Shown here: one piece after another, positions 46,082 to 58,210 of the stretch
Layout: every line of letters starts with the position of its first letter
Position numbering within the stretch: the first letter of the stretch is position 1
Assembly: GCF_000004075.3 (NCBI RefSeq)
Contig: NC_026655.2
Coordinates: 62,001 to 126,000, forward strand
DNA: 64,000 bases
Direction of reading: 5' to 3'
Source: Cucumis sativus
Taxonomy: Eukaryota; Streptophyta; Magnoliopsida; Cucurbitales; Cucurbitaceae
Translations under genes and position numbers: made by a program
Notes under the pieces: generated by a model
Told to the model about the DNA's origin: nothing
The model's database searches: none
Seen by the model: only the letters and a program-made list of their open reading frames with translations

Positions 46082-46708
46082 TTACGCAATTCTGATTTCA
46101 AGGATTGTTCGTTCCGCAACGATTTCTAGATCTGAAATGACCCATTTCCAAACATGAGCCGTGAAACTCACTATCAAAATATACTTCAAATAGAGACGTC
46201 CTAGATCTCTTGCAATTTTTTTATGCTGGGTTTCTGTGAGGAATTTAAGATTGTGAAGAAAGACGAGAAGTTGATGCTGAGAGGAAGAGGACAGTTCTTG
46301 GATTCCCTCTCCTGGCAATTATTTTGTTATTATTATTAAGTGCAGTTGTGTTTAAAAGGCCTTCGCTGGTCTCGAGAGAGAGATTGAACACAAAAAGGGT
46401 GTTATTGTGTATTGACTATTGAAGTTGGTCCTTGGCAAGACATTTTTATTTTTATTGAAGAATGTGGTGCTGGTGCTGGTGCTCTTGTGAATATCGCTCT
46501 TCTCCAATTTAATGAGACTACAGTGCATTGTTTGAGTCGTAGAAGGAGGCGTGGATAAAATTTCAGGCGAGGAAGCAAAGAGTACGAAGGGTGGGCCGAG
46601 GTTCACACAGTTGAGAGATGATAGGAGCTTGAGGAGGAGGATGTCATTTGCCACATCACGCTCCATTCCCTTAAAAAAACATAATATACATTTGATACAT
46701 TTTACCAC
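46082..46708 (-). other. Two adjacent unrecognised minus-strand ORFs
   Basis: One frame (46708-46352) contains MERDVANDILLLKLLSSLN. The next (46318-46082) contains QELSSSSQHQLLVFLHNLKF and HKKIARDLGRLYLK. They have protein-like amino-acid composition and could be exons of one small gene or remnants of a larger one. No family was recognised and no clear splice pair was settled. They may be chance ORFs. Confidence 0.25.
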
Positions 46709-47623
46709 AAAATCCGAGTTAAATTAACGAATAATGTTCTAATACATCTTCATTGATACTAACAACTTTAACAAATAATAAATATGGTACCAAATTAAAA
46801 ATTTTGAAATAATGTTTATTGTAATTAATTATAGATTTTTAAACAGCAATACTCATCCCACACGACCCTAAAACAGGTTATAAATAAACCTAGGTATACT
46901 ATTCTTTAATCTTTGATGTGATGTATTGTTCACACTACTTCACTTACGCCTCCTCTTTTGTCATTGTTGCTGAATTTTATGGTCATCCCCTCACGCTATT
47001 AAAATTAGAAGAAGATGAAGAAACGATGTTTAGATGAAAATGATGACAATTATTCGTTTTTCAATTGCTCTCTTCTTTTTCTTTCCTTTTCCTTGATCTA
47101 TGTTTTGTTTAAAAAGAAACAAACCCAAGATAGTTGTAGTCAGTAGCTGTCTAAAATCTTATAAACCAAATGAGTAGTAGGGCAAAGAAATAACTTGAAA
47201 CCATGAGCTACTAAAAAAATATCAATATATATTTTTTACATTTGTTAGTGTTCGAGCCTGTTTATACTTATTAGACAACCGATTTCATAACACTTTACCA
47301 TTCTATTTCATTCAGAGGGCAATATGAATATTCTATTATGTTCTATCAACGCACAAAAACTACTATTTAAGTCATTTTGAGACGAGAGATTCGAGGTAGT
47401 TTTGGATACTATAGTATAGTATGCATCCAACACCAACAAATGCCCCAATGAAAGTTATTTTCAAAACGGAAGAATTAAAAGCTTTCATTGTCAAATTTTA
47501 GGAATAAAATGGACACGTACGTCAAATTTGCATTATCGCCGCTCCCCTCCCCAAAACTAGGGTTTCTTATGCTTTTAATAATGGATCTTTGAGGGAAAAA
47601 CTTAGAATAACATTGAATTAGAG
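46709..47623. other. Intergenic spacer
   Basis: AT-rich, with no ORF or repeat that I could name. The last ~100 nt (from about 47520) look like the leader of the gene starting at 47624. Confidence 0.5.
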
Positions 47624-50600
47624 ATGACGGGATTTGGGCATGGACTGCGTGTAATTGGGAGACAGATGCATCTCCTTCATCAACGTGAAGGTCCATCAGA
47701 GGTTCTAAAGGGAAAGATCGCAGAGCTGGAGAAATTTAGGAAGATGAAGAGAAGTACGAAGAAGGATCAGTTCACTGTGGACGTTCCTGAATCAAATTCC
47801 TTCCTTGATACTCCTTCTATGCCCATGATCCTCACTGCTGTTGGAATTGCTCTCTTCGCTAAACTCCTTATGATGGTATGTGCTATCCCTCAACTTGGTT
47901 CTGTTTCCTGCATTTCTGTTAACATCTGTAGACATCTCAGTGAGAATAGACTCTCTCTTTTCTTTTTCTTTATCATTGGAGATTCTCCAACCTAGTGGAA
48001 TCATTGAGGAACAGAAGTATACTCTCACATAGGTGTGTGGACAGAGTTGGATTTATGACGTGCAATTAACTCATGGACTTCAAAACTTTTTTTTTGAATT
48101 TTTTTTTTTTTTTTTGCAAATTTCTACTATGGCTCTTGGTATTTTAACCTATTCAACTTTGAACTACCCCATTAAAAAAACTACGTGATTGACCCCTTTT
48201 TCTTCATTTTTACATTTGCACACGTGATTCAATTAGGTATCTCTCAATCCTTTAAGTCTTCTCAGCATAAATGATAAGAAACCATGGATATTTGATTCAG
48301 AAGCTATAGATCATTTGTCTCGATCTTACGATAATTTTCTATCATATCTTCCGATTGTTGGTAATGAAAAGTTTCAGATTGCATATGGGTCTTGCTCCTA
48401 TCGCGGACAAAAGTCATATTTCTCCCGTTGATGGTTTAACTTTACAAACTGCATGTACCCAAAAGTATCTTACAATTTCCCATCTTTTTGTTAGATAACT
48501 AGAAATGTGAATTGTCAAGTGGTCGTCTCACCAGATAATGTTTTGTTTCAACTTGAGCTTGAGGAAGACGATTGGTACAGTCTGGCACAATAGGGGACTG
48601 CTTCCTTGACGATGATGCTCCCTCTAGGAATTGTTATAGGACTAGTTTGTTTTCTTCTTATTTTTCAACTTTACAAAAGGATTGTATGTTGTGGCATTTT
48701 CGCCTTGGTCACTCAAACTTTCAATATATGAAATATTTGTTTTCTCATTTATTAATAAAGTTGACGTCTCTTCTATGTCTTGTGATGTGTGCAATAGTGC
48801 AAAACAACATAGGGTCACATTTTTGTCCCAACCTTATAAACATTCTCAACCCTTCACCCTTATTCACAGTGATGTTTGGGGTCCTCAAGTATTCCTACCC
48901 CTTCAAGGAAACATTGGTTTAGACCTTTATTGATGATAATATCTGTCTCACATGGGTTTTTCTCCTTACTAATAAATGTAAGGTTTCGTTGATTTTTCAA
49001 CAATTTTACACTACTATTAGGACTCAGTTCAACACCAAAATTGCTATTCTTCGTAGTGATAATGGTCTTGTGTTTCTTAATAATACCCTTTGCGACTTTC
49101 TGTCTTCTAAAGACATTGTCTACCAAAGCTCATGTGTCTATACCCCTAAACATGATGGGATGGCTAAAAGGAAAAATTGTCTCTTTGAGGTTGCCCGTTC
49201 TCTCATGCTGTCTACTTTGCTTCCATCATACTTATGGGGAGATGCAATTCTCACTGCAGCTCATCTTATTAATCAAATGTCTTCCCGTGTCCTTCAACTT
49301 CAAACCCCTCTTGAATGCCTCAAGGACTCATACCCTACCATGCAGTTTATTCCTAATGCCCCTCTTAGGGTTTTTGGTTGCACTGCCTTTGTCCATAGTC
49401 ATGGCCCTAACCAAACTAAGTTTACCCCTCGTGCTCAGAAATGTGTCTTCGTTGGGTATCCTCTTCACCAATGAGGTTATAAATGCTTCCACTCTACTTC
49501 TCGATAATACTTCATCTCCATGGATGCAATATCTCTTGAGGATCAACCTTTTGTCCTCGTTAGTCATCTTCAAGGGAAAGTACTAGTGAAGAGACTAACC
49601 GATCCACATCTTTAGTCCCTACTAACCTTCCTGAACCCATTCCGAGTGCCCACGACTGATATGTTACTACCAGCTCTAAGAATACTAACTTGAGTGTTGA
49701 GGATGATATTGTTGATTAAGTTGAGAATGACAAGACCGATATGTTAGTTGTAGAGAGTAACCAGGTTGCAAGCAATGATGAGACTTCGATAGAAACACAA
49801 GAGGGTGAGACTCTTCCTTGGGTTGGAAAATGTAATCAAAATCCCGTTATAGTTGAGGAATCTGATAAATTGACATGCCCATTGCATTGAGAAAGGGCAC
49901 CGGATTCGCACTAAGTGCCTCATATACAACTTTTTGTCTTATAGTAATATGTCTTCTGAGTTTAGGGCGTTCATTGCCAGCCTTGATACAACAACAATAC
50001 CGAAAAACATACATATGGCTATGGAAATTTCAAAGTGGAAGACAACTGTCATGGAAGAAATGAGGGCTGTTGAAAAGAATAATACGTGGAACCTTTGCCC
50101 TTTTCCTAAAGGGCATAAAACATTTGGGTGCAAGTGAGTGTTCACTCTAAAATGTAAATAGGATGGAACTCTAGACTGGTGGAAGGCTAAACTTGTAGCA
50201 AAAGGGTTCACTCAAACTTATGAGATAGATTATTCTGAAACTCTCCCCTGAAGCAAAGTTAAACATGGACCAGATCCTCCTTTCTATTGTAGTTAATAAA
50301 GACTAACCTCTCCATCAACTTGATATAAAAAATGCACTTCTTAATGATGAATTAAGAAGAAGTTTATATGAGCTCCTAGGTTTTGAAGCTCAATTTGATC
50401 ATCAGATATGTAAATTCAAGAAGTCTTTGTATGGTTTGAAATAGTCCTCAAGAGTGTGGTTCGACATGTTTACTACATTATAAGTCCCAAGGGTTCATTG
50501 AAGAACACTCTAATCACATGTTGTTTTCAAGAAGGTCAGTATTTGGGAAAATTGTTGTTCTAATTGTGTATGTAGATGATATTGTCTTGTTAGGAGATGA

Positions 50601-52949
50601 TACGACTGAGATCATCAGGCTGAAAAAGAAAATGGCTGACGAGTTTGAGATCAAAGATCTAGGGAATGTAAAGTATTACCTTGGAATGTAGATGGCAAGA
50701 TCAAGGGAAAGGATCTTTGTCTCACAACGAAAATTCACTCTTGACCTGTTAAAAGAAACAGGTATGACTGGATGTAGACCTACTGACCCTCCTATTGAAT
50801 TCAATGTGAAATTGAGAGATTTTGTTGACAAAGTTCTTGTTGATAAAGTGGTATCAGTGTCTATTGGGTAAGCTGATTTACTTATTTTACACCAGCCAAG
50901 ATATTTCCTATGTTGTTAGTGTTGTTTGTTAGATACGAAGAGCATATGGAAGCTGTTAATTGGATTTTGAGATATTTGAAAAGCTCTCCGCGTAAAGGTT
51001 TGATATTTAGGAAAGCTAACAGGAAATGAATCGAGGTTTATACCAACTCTAATTGGGCAGGATCAGTTATTGATAGAAAATCTATCTTTGGGTATTGTTG
51101 CTAGAATTAGTGCTGAAGTTGAATACAGTGCTATAAGATTGGAAAATGTGAAGAAATCTGGTTGAAGAAAGTTTTGTTTGATCTTCACAACATGTGGAGG
51201 TTGACACACTTTGTAAAAGAGAAGCTAGATAATGGCAGGATCAGTATTACTTATATTCCATCTTGTCAACAAGTTGTTAATCTTCTCACCAAAGGGTTAT
51301 TCAGGCCAAGCTTTGAGTCGTGTGTTAGCAAGTTGGATCTCATTAATGTCTACCCCACAACTTGAGGAAGAGTGTTGGAAATAAGAGGCTTTGTTGATAG
51401 TTTATTGCCTCGAGGGTATTTTAGTATTTTACTTCACATTATGTTTATTTCTTTTTTTGTTTTAGGGCTTGCTAAAGCCTCTAAAGTTGTATTCTTTTGT
51501 AACTTTCAGTATGTGAAGATGATAAAAAGTGACTCTCTGTCGTGGATTTTTCTCCTTGTTCTTGGGTTTTCCATGTAAAGCGGATTTGGCTAGCTTTTCA
51601 ACTTTCATTGATTCAATTGTTGGATCATTCAACCATGACAAAGAAAACTCTTATTTTGGTCTCAAATTCGTTTGATCATTGATGTTCATCTTCTTGAACA
51701 AGAAAAATTGTCTATCACACAATTTAACGGGTGATTCAAACGAAAAATTGACAAAGAGTCTACATTTCAACACTTGAAAGTCCAAGGTTAAAATTGATAC
51801 AACTTACTAAGTTTGTGGTAAAATTATTTTTTCTCCTAAATTTTATATATCTAGGGCATCCAAAACTGCTTGCAGACCGCTTGTGTGCAGCTCAAGTATT
51901 CTTACGATGCCACCGTCTAACTCTTCTATATTTGGTTGTCAAGGAAAATATGAACTTGAACCCATTCTTCTGGCCCTTTATCCTTTTACTGCTTTTATTG
52001 ACCTCTAGGTCAACTCTAGGTCAACCCATGGTGATTGACTTCAACTTTTTCCTATGTCTAATGTACACCTCGATGGCTTTGTGGCTTATCTCCCCTGTGG
52101 CTTTGTCTGTTGACATTAAAATTTCATCTGTTCTTCCTTAGCCTTGAAACATGAAATCGAAATGAGTAGTGTTTAAATTCTAGTGTGATGAGAAGTTGTC
52201 TTTTCTCATTTTGTCCGGGAAAGTAACTGATATGGAGATGTTTACTAGAATTTTTATGCCGCCTGCTATTTTGTCCATGGGGAAATTGAGAACCTCTAAA
52301 TAAAAGAGCAAATTAAAAGAATATTTTAGTGGATGTGGTCAAGATGCTTTATTGTTTATTTTATTAATGGCACAGTTTTGCCTGCGCTCGTAAGATTCTT
52401 GTAGGACATTTCCCGTCCCATTAAGTTAATGATTTGCAATGTTTTTAGGAAATTGTTAAGCCTTTTAATGAAATTATGATCTTATTTTATCACATACTGG
52501 ATATATAGTATAAGTTCAGTCCCCAATGGGTTTGGTTTTATTTCAAGCAAATGCTATTTATCCCTTTTAATGTATACCTTTTCTTTAGTATGATGAGTCA
52601 AGATCTGAAGAGTTGATAGAGCGCAAAATAAAGAATGCTCCACCAGGTCAAGGAACTGTGAGGATGCTTAGTCGTCAGGAGTGGGAGGAAATTCGAGAAG
52701 TTCGACCAAGGACTCCGTTCGAATCCAAGCTTGCTCGTCCAAATGCAAGAATCAGAACTGGAGAACCTTTACACATGGTAAGGCTGTTGTATCATTGGTC
52801 TCATTTGGAAATTGATGTGAAAGCCTCCACATTTCTCATCTTTTATCCAATTCCTTTGTGATGGTAATGTGCTTCCCTGTTTCCATCCTTATTTCTGAGT
52901 TGTGATGGTATGTCGGTATGTGGCTTGGGGGCAGATTGAAAATGGAGTG

Positions 52950-52983
<34 letters not shown>

Positions 52984-53229
52984 AGCAATACAACTTTAGT
53001 TGAGAAAGAATGGAAGAATACAAGGGCATACAAAAAAACAAGCACACCAAAATTCCCCTACTAAAAGAAGGGGTTCCAACTAAGTAAAACGGAGTGATAA
53101 TTTATTAAAAGTAGTTGCTTTGACAATCGTTTCATGCAGGAAGATTTGAAGGACTGGACAGTTGATGTGCTGTCGAATGCACTTACTCGGGCTGAAGAGA
53201 GTGTTAGGCATGGTTCCACTTCCAAGTGA
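47624..53229 (+). CDS. Small single-pass membrane protein of unknown function
   Basis: Three exons, 47624-47875, 52589-52777 and 53140-53229, with GT-AG borders all in phase 0, encoding 176 residues. I do not recognise the family by name. The N-terminal 60 residues are basic with a coiled-coil-like piece (GKIAELEKFRKMKRSTKK). One hydrophobic segment (MPMILTAVGIALFAKLLMM) at about 66-84 should span a membrane. The rest is soluble and charged, with REVRPRTPFESKLARP and RIRTGEPLHM, ending in DWTVDVLSNALTRAEESVRHG. The evenly composed exons and clean splice sites argue for a real, conserved gene. The 4.7-kb first intron is mostly a dead copia element. The basic, acid-poor start could suit an organelle address, but this is only inference. 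Confidence 0.8.
48240..51600 (+). mobile_element. Decayed Ty1/copia retrotransposon in intron 1 of the membrane-protein gene
   Basis: Ordered copia pol pieces are visible. There is a protease-like WIFDSEAIDHLS, where the usual DSGA is altered. A pre-integrase RLGHSNFQYMKY follows, then integrase pieces including LRSDNG and YTPKHDGMAKRKN. Reverse transcriptase carries YVDD at 50569-50580, and RNase H ends with NLLTKGLFRPSFE near 51310. Many stops and frameshifts interrupt it. A purine tract and TGTTGGAA at 51373 look like the start of the 3' LTR. I found no matching 5' LTR, so the element is truncated. It is inserted in the sense orientation of the host gene. Confidence 0.85.
52951..52980. repeat. 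(TA)n microsatellite
   Basis: Fifteen TA units in intron 2 of the membrane-protein gene, heading a short inserted segment. Confidence 0.9.
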
Positions 53230-54382
53230 CTTTAGAGACGGGATCTGTCTCCAAGATTTGGAGATTGTCAGACTCACTCTGAACTGGTGTTTTGGGACTA
53301 ACTCCGGAAAATGTGCTTTGAAGGATGGTTAGTTAACACATTTCAAAACTTAGCTTGTTTCTATGCTTGATCTGATATTGATCCTGTAGGTCTGCTTCTC
53401 CTATTTGATATTTTATTTGGAGGACAATCAGGCGGTGATGGGTCAGGATAGAGAAAGTAGATAATAAATTGTGACTCAATATCGAATTGGTGGTGAAAAA
53501 GCTTGGATAGTGGTGGATGGTTTATGCAATTCCTTAAACGAGGGGTTTGGCGGCAGGAACCAGTTGTCATCGTCCTATTATTTGTATCTTTGTAAACATG
53601 ATAACCTCACCAAGTTTTTCAAATTTATCTATTTCGTTGAACAAGCAGAATGAGAAATTTGAATTTTTGACCTCTAGAATGGAGGGTGTGTATATATACT
53701 TTCACCAACTGTTGTATTTGGAATTTTTTATTTCTTTGTTGCTACTTACAGCAGCTAGTTTATAAAAACTATGATTAATTTCATAATTTTAGACCATAGG
53801 AATTGAATTCCCCATCAAATTGGTTTCTTTTTTGAAATTTTAAAGCTCCTAGTAAACGTGGATTTGTGTGTTTCTGTTACGTTTCTTTTTAAAACAATTT
53901 TTGCTTCTTAAAGAATTTCTCTTCCACGAACCAATCTTGGGGAGAAAAATTCTAGTTATAAGAGAGTAAGAGATAAAATAAATTTCCCATTAGGATTTGA
54001 CTTATAAAAGTTATTTGTTAGATTGATTCTTTAAAGCTTTTCCATTAATTTATATCTCTTGATCGAAAATGCATGAGTTATGGTCAATATTCAAAGGTAA
54101 AAATAGGAAAGAAAATAGGGGTAAATTCAATAAAATAGAATCCGGCATGAAATAGAAATAGAAACCGGAAGAACACAGTGTTATGTTTAAAAAAGAAAAA
54201 GGGAAGACGAATTTGTTGGTGGTCGAAAATGGTAATGGATGGCAGTGTAAGTTTGAAGATAGATAGGATTGATTGTCAGCCACTCAGTTTACATTCACTA
54301 TTCACTATTCTTTCATTCACCCATTCTCTCTGAGTTTCTGCTGCTCCTACACATCCTTCTCTCTCTGCTTTACTCCCCTTCA
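53230..54382. other. Spacer between the membrane-protein gene and the rubredoxin gene
   Basis: Contains the 3' untranslated region of the former and the promoter and leader of the latter, with pyrimidine-rich sequence from about 54290. No other gene was recognised. Confidence 0.55.
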
Positions 54383-55541
54383 ATGGCTTCCATTTCAGCT
54401 TCTTCTCTCAGTTTCCACCTTCCACCGAAGCCACATTACAAGCTTAACCAGGTTTTTCCCTTCACATTCTTCCACTTTCATTGCATTGCTCCTGTTCTAC
54501 TTCCCGATCCTTTATTTATATGTATTTGTTTGTTATCAATCAATTATAATTGACTATCATTTATTTAAGGAAGACGGCGGCACTGATAGGAACTCCATGT
54601 TTTTGGACTCTGCCTCCAACCGCTTATCTTTGAAATCTTCCTTCATCTCTCCTTTACGTAAGATTCCTTCTTTAAGGAAGCAAAACTCTGTTGTTGCTGC
54701 TGCTTCTCCCAAGTTCTCCATGCGCGTCGCTTCCAAACAAGCCTATATCTGCCGTGATTGCGGGTATCACTCCTTATCTCTCCTTCCTTTCTGCATTTAC
54801 ATTTTCCTTTTTCTAGATCCCTGTAAACCTCTCTGTTCGACCAATATGTAGGTACATTTACAACGATAGAACTCCTTTTGACAAATTGCCTGATAAGTAT
54901 TTCTGTCCTGGTAATTTGCTTCCCTCTTCTCAGGCTTGGACTATATGCACCAGTGTTTTTATAATTTCTTGTTTGTAATTCCATTCATGAATCATCCCAC
55001 CTTCTTTCCAAACTTAATTTCGTACAATTCTCAAGTCTACCACTTCAAACCAGTTTCTCGAATTCTCTTCTCAATCTGACCAATTAGTTTACTGTTGACG
55101 TGGGTCGCCTTTATTTTTAACATGATTAAGTTCCTGCTATTATTTTAAACGGGAGTTTAAATAACACAACTTCTAGAAACCAACTTCAAACCACTTACAT
55201 TCTGCTCCAACTCAACAAAGAAACTGAAATCTAATATTGTGCCTTGGCAGTCTGTGGTGCTCCTAAGCGACGTTTTAGACCTTACGAGCAAACTGTGAGT
55301 AAAAATGATAACGAATTTGATGTGAGGAAGGCGAGAAAGGCGCAGATCCAAAAAGATGAAGCTATTGGGTAAGACGGAAAATCAAATCACTATCTTTATA
55401 AATGATCATATATTTTAATGATTGTTTATTCAGTCCGATTGATATCACGTTCAACGGTATAGGAAGGTGCTGCCTATTGCTGCTGCACTGGGAATCGTGG
55501 CACTTGTAGGTTTATACTTGTACCTGAATAGCGCCTTCTAG
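54383..55541 (+). CDS. RBD1: Plastid rubredoxin with C-terminal membrane anchor (RBD1-like)
   Basis: Iron-binding electron carrier. Its plant and algal counterpart RBD1 is a thylakoid protein needed for photosystem II assembly. Exons: 54383-54451, 54570-54763, 54852-54910, 55251-55368, 55463-55541, all in phase, giving 172 residues. The first ~65 residues are Ser-rich with few acids, as in a transit peptide. The rubredoxin domain has two Cys knuckles: YICRDCG (Cys84 and Cys87) and FCPVCG (Cys106 and Cys109), with YIYNDRTPFDKLPDKY between them. A basic linker (KRRFRPYEQ...RKARKAQ) leads to a C-terminal hydrophobic segment VLPIAAALGIVALVGLYLYL that anchors it. The other plant rubredoxin, ENH1, has a PDZ domain that is absent here, so RBD1 is the better match. 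Confidence 0.92.
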
Positions 55542-56041
55542 ATCGAGTGGCTTGCTCAATGACGGGGGATTAACACCATCATTTGTTTCACCATTTTCTT
55601 CTCGGGGCTGTTCTACGTTGATTTAGATATTATATGTATTTTTTTCCTTCCACTATCCAAAAACCCTGGCAAATTGTTTGAGCATTGCAGTATTATATAT
55701 ATATATATATTCAATTGTCTATTGATTATGTGTATTTGCACTCATTGGAATGGTCGGGTGCGTTGTACTAAATTGTAGGAAAATTCAAGCTCACCTACTG
55801 TTGGAAAGCTGGTTGTGTAAAACTGCTGTAGTTGCAGAACCAGGAAATGTGCTTTTAAGGATGGTCAGCGAGGCATCTGAGAAGTGAACTTTTGACCTTA
55901 TGTAATTTGGGTCTTATAGATTCCAATATCAGCTAATTGTTAACATGTTATGTAGAGAAGTTTAGAGTAAGTAGTGAATTGCAAACTGGTCGTTTTTCCA
56001 TTGCTAAGCATGTATGGTGTTCACTATACATTAAATTTACA
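55542..56041. other. Convergent 3' flanks of the rubredoxin and carboxypeptidase genes
   Basis: Holds both 3' ends and a (TA)n run at about 55691-55710. No gene. Confidence 0.6.
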
Positions 56042-58210
56042 TCACAGAACTTGGGGTGGGGGCCTGTTATCCAGAAACGACTTGAATAGTACAAGTGACC
56101 GTTGAGGTTGAGAGAATGGGGCTTCATGAGAGTCACCTCGAATGGTTGCAAACGAAAGGACATTACCATAAACTTGACTCCAACCTGCGACCTGAGACGA
56201 GACGACAGTGGAAGAAATTCTCAATTGAATTATGGAATCCGAAATAAGGACAAATAGCAGGGTTACCTGCTTTCCCTGGAACCAAGCACCATATGGAACA
56301 CTAGTGTTAAGACCCAGCTTTGTCGCCAACCTATGAACCAACAAGCGACTACCCATCAATGGAATTACTGAATCCTGATCTCCACTGGCAATAGAAAATG
56401 ATCTATGAAATATGGACGTTGGCGTAGTATTGAGTATTGAGATTAAATTGCATCCACCTACCTGTAAATTAAGATTCGTATGTCCGCTTCGACAAGTGAC
56501 CCAACAATGGAGATGGTTGGAATTTCCAGGTTGAGAAGCTCATAGTCCAGAACTCTGGTGTGATCAGTCATGTCAAATAACAGTAAGAAACCAGAATGAG
56601 AGAGAGTGGAGTAACAATGTAATACACAGTTGAATTACTCGCTGCAAACAGTCAACTTGTGGACTCCGACAAGACGGGCATGAAGAGCCTTTCTCACATC
56701 CTCTCGGTTAATATATTTAACGGTTTCATCTTCAATGCAAACATCTGTCCTCTCTCCCTCATGCTGCCAGATTAAGTAATCCTTAAACATCACCATTTTA
56801 CTATTTGATTGATTGAAAAAGAGGAGTATTTTGTACCTGTGGGCGTGGCCTTAAGTACTTGGACTGCCAGAGCACTGAAGATATACAGACATCAAGAGTA
56901 ACGTCATACTTGTCAACGAAATTACTGGTTTCTTTGTTGACTTGGGTCATCACCCTCAAACAAACCTCTGAGACTGAGTCTCTGTAGTACTCACTAACAT
57001 ATCGGGAATAGTTACAAGTAGCAGTGAAGAATGTGTAAGTGGAGTCTGATATTAATCCATGTGACCAAAAGAACTCTGCCCTTGAATTCAAGTCTGTCGC
57101 ATACTCTAAAACCGGATTCCCTAGCTGCAATTGTGACCCACCCTTACTTTACATATAAAAAACTCTTCACCTTTTTTTTTTCACGCCACTAAAACAAAAC
57201 TTACAGCAATTCCCTTCAGATTAAGTAACTTCTTCTTCTTGTCCAATTCAGTCATAAGCCTTGCCAGCTGAGGAATGTAATGACCTGGTATAATTAGGAA
57301 AAATATTCGGTCTCTTTTCTGGGTTACCTTTCCATTATAAGAGAGAGAGAGAGAGAGAGGGTAAAAGTGTGATTTTTATGTGGGTACCTGCATAACTCTC
57401 TCCTGTTAGAAATAGATCTCTATGCTTGTAATGAGGGAACTGATCAAACCACCTTCGCAAGAATATGAGATTGTCGTTTGCTGAAGTGTTTTAACAAGTA
57501 GAAAGACACTTGAATAAATATGTCTCAGTAATTTCTTAGCCAAATCAATATCTATCTTCCTTGAACAGAAGGTATGCATGAATACCTGTGGCCTCATCAT
57601 CCATTGTCCCATGAGAAGCGCTATTATTAGCATAAGAGAACCCAGCTCCTGCGGGTGTTTCTAAGTATAACATGTTTGCTACTGAAATTAAGGAATTTGA
57701 ACTTGCCTTTACTGATCAGCAGCTATATAACGTCCGGAATTATGAAGAAAATGGTCTAATTGATAAAGAAACAGATACCTCGGTTCCAGCTGTGTTCATT
57801 TTTCACTAAAATCTCCCCGTTTGGCCTAAATGGTCAATTTTCTGAGAAGGCCCCAACTCCCAGAGAAGAACAACCAAGACCTGCAAAAAATCACAAAAAA
57901 AGTCTTCCATAGCCATTGAACCTCGAATCACTAGTAATATGTAAGAGTGAACCGCACCTCCATTCAGCCAGAGGACCAAAGGCTTGGAAGCAGGATCAAT
58001 TTCTGCTTCAACGAAGTAGTAAAATAGTGCTCTGTGCTTTTGGTCATCTACATGAAGATAACCTGAAAACTGATTAAAACCAACAGGGAGTTGCCCTGGA
58101 AGGCTAATAATCTTGTCAGAATGATCATGGGAGGAGTCGACCTCCTTGTAAATGCAAAGATGAAGAATAAGAGCAGCAATTGCCATGGTCTTCCTTGTTG
58201 AAGAAAGCAT
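56042..58210 (-). pseudogene. Serine carboxypeptidase-like gene (SCPL45 type) with premature stop
   Basis: Family S10 carboxypeptidase, normally a secreted or vacuolar enzyme or acyltransferase. Exons: 58210-57958, 57880-57779, 57681-57586, 57480-57388, 57284-57205, 57124-56837, 56763-56639, 56554-56462, 56384-56267, 56191-56042. They join in phase over 466 codons, the normal length. A signal peptide starts the protein ([13 protein letters not shown] within it). Then come [16 protein letters not shown], the nucleophile motif GESYAG (Ser near 179), SGDQDSVIP with Asp, and GDSHEAPF with His. Two defects are in exon 2. Codon 100 is TGA (57836-57834) where the family has Gly in SENGPF. The oxyanion motif reads GGLGCSS instead of GGPGCSS. 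VANMLYLE replaces the usual EANMLYLE. All other exons and splice sites are intact, so the loss looks recent, or it may be a sequencing error. Confidence 0.85.
57341..57360. repeat. (GA)n microsatellite in the carboxypeptidase gene
   Basis: About ten GA units in the intron between exons 4 and 5. Confidence 0.85.

Noticed and set aside
54643-54984. Minus-strand 113-codon ORF over the rubredoxin exons
   Set aside because: It is a shadow of the rubredoxin gene, whose Cys knuckles and splice phases are clear on the plus strand.
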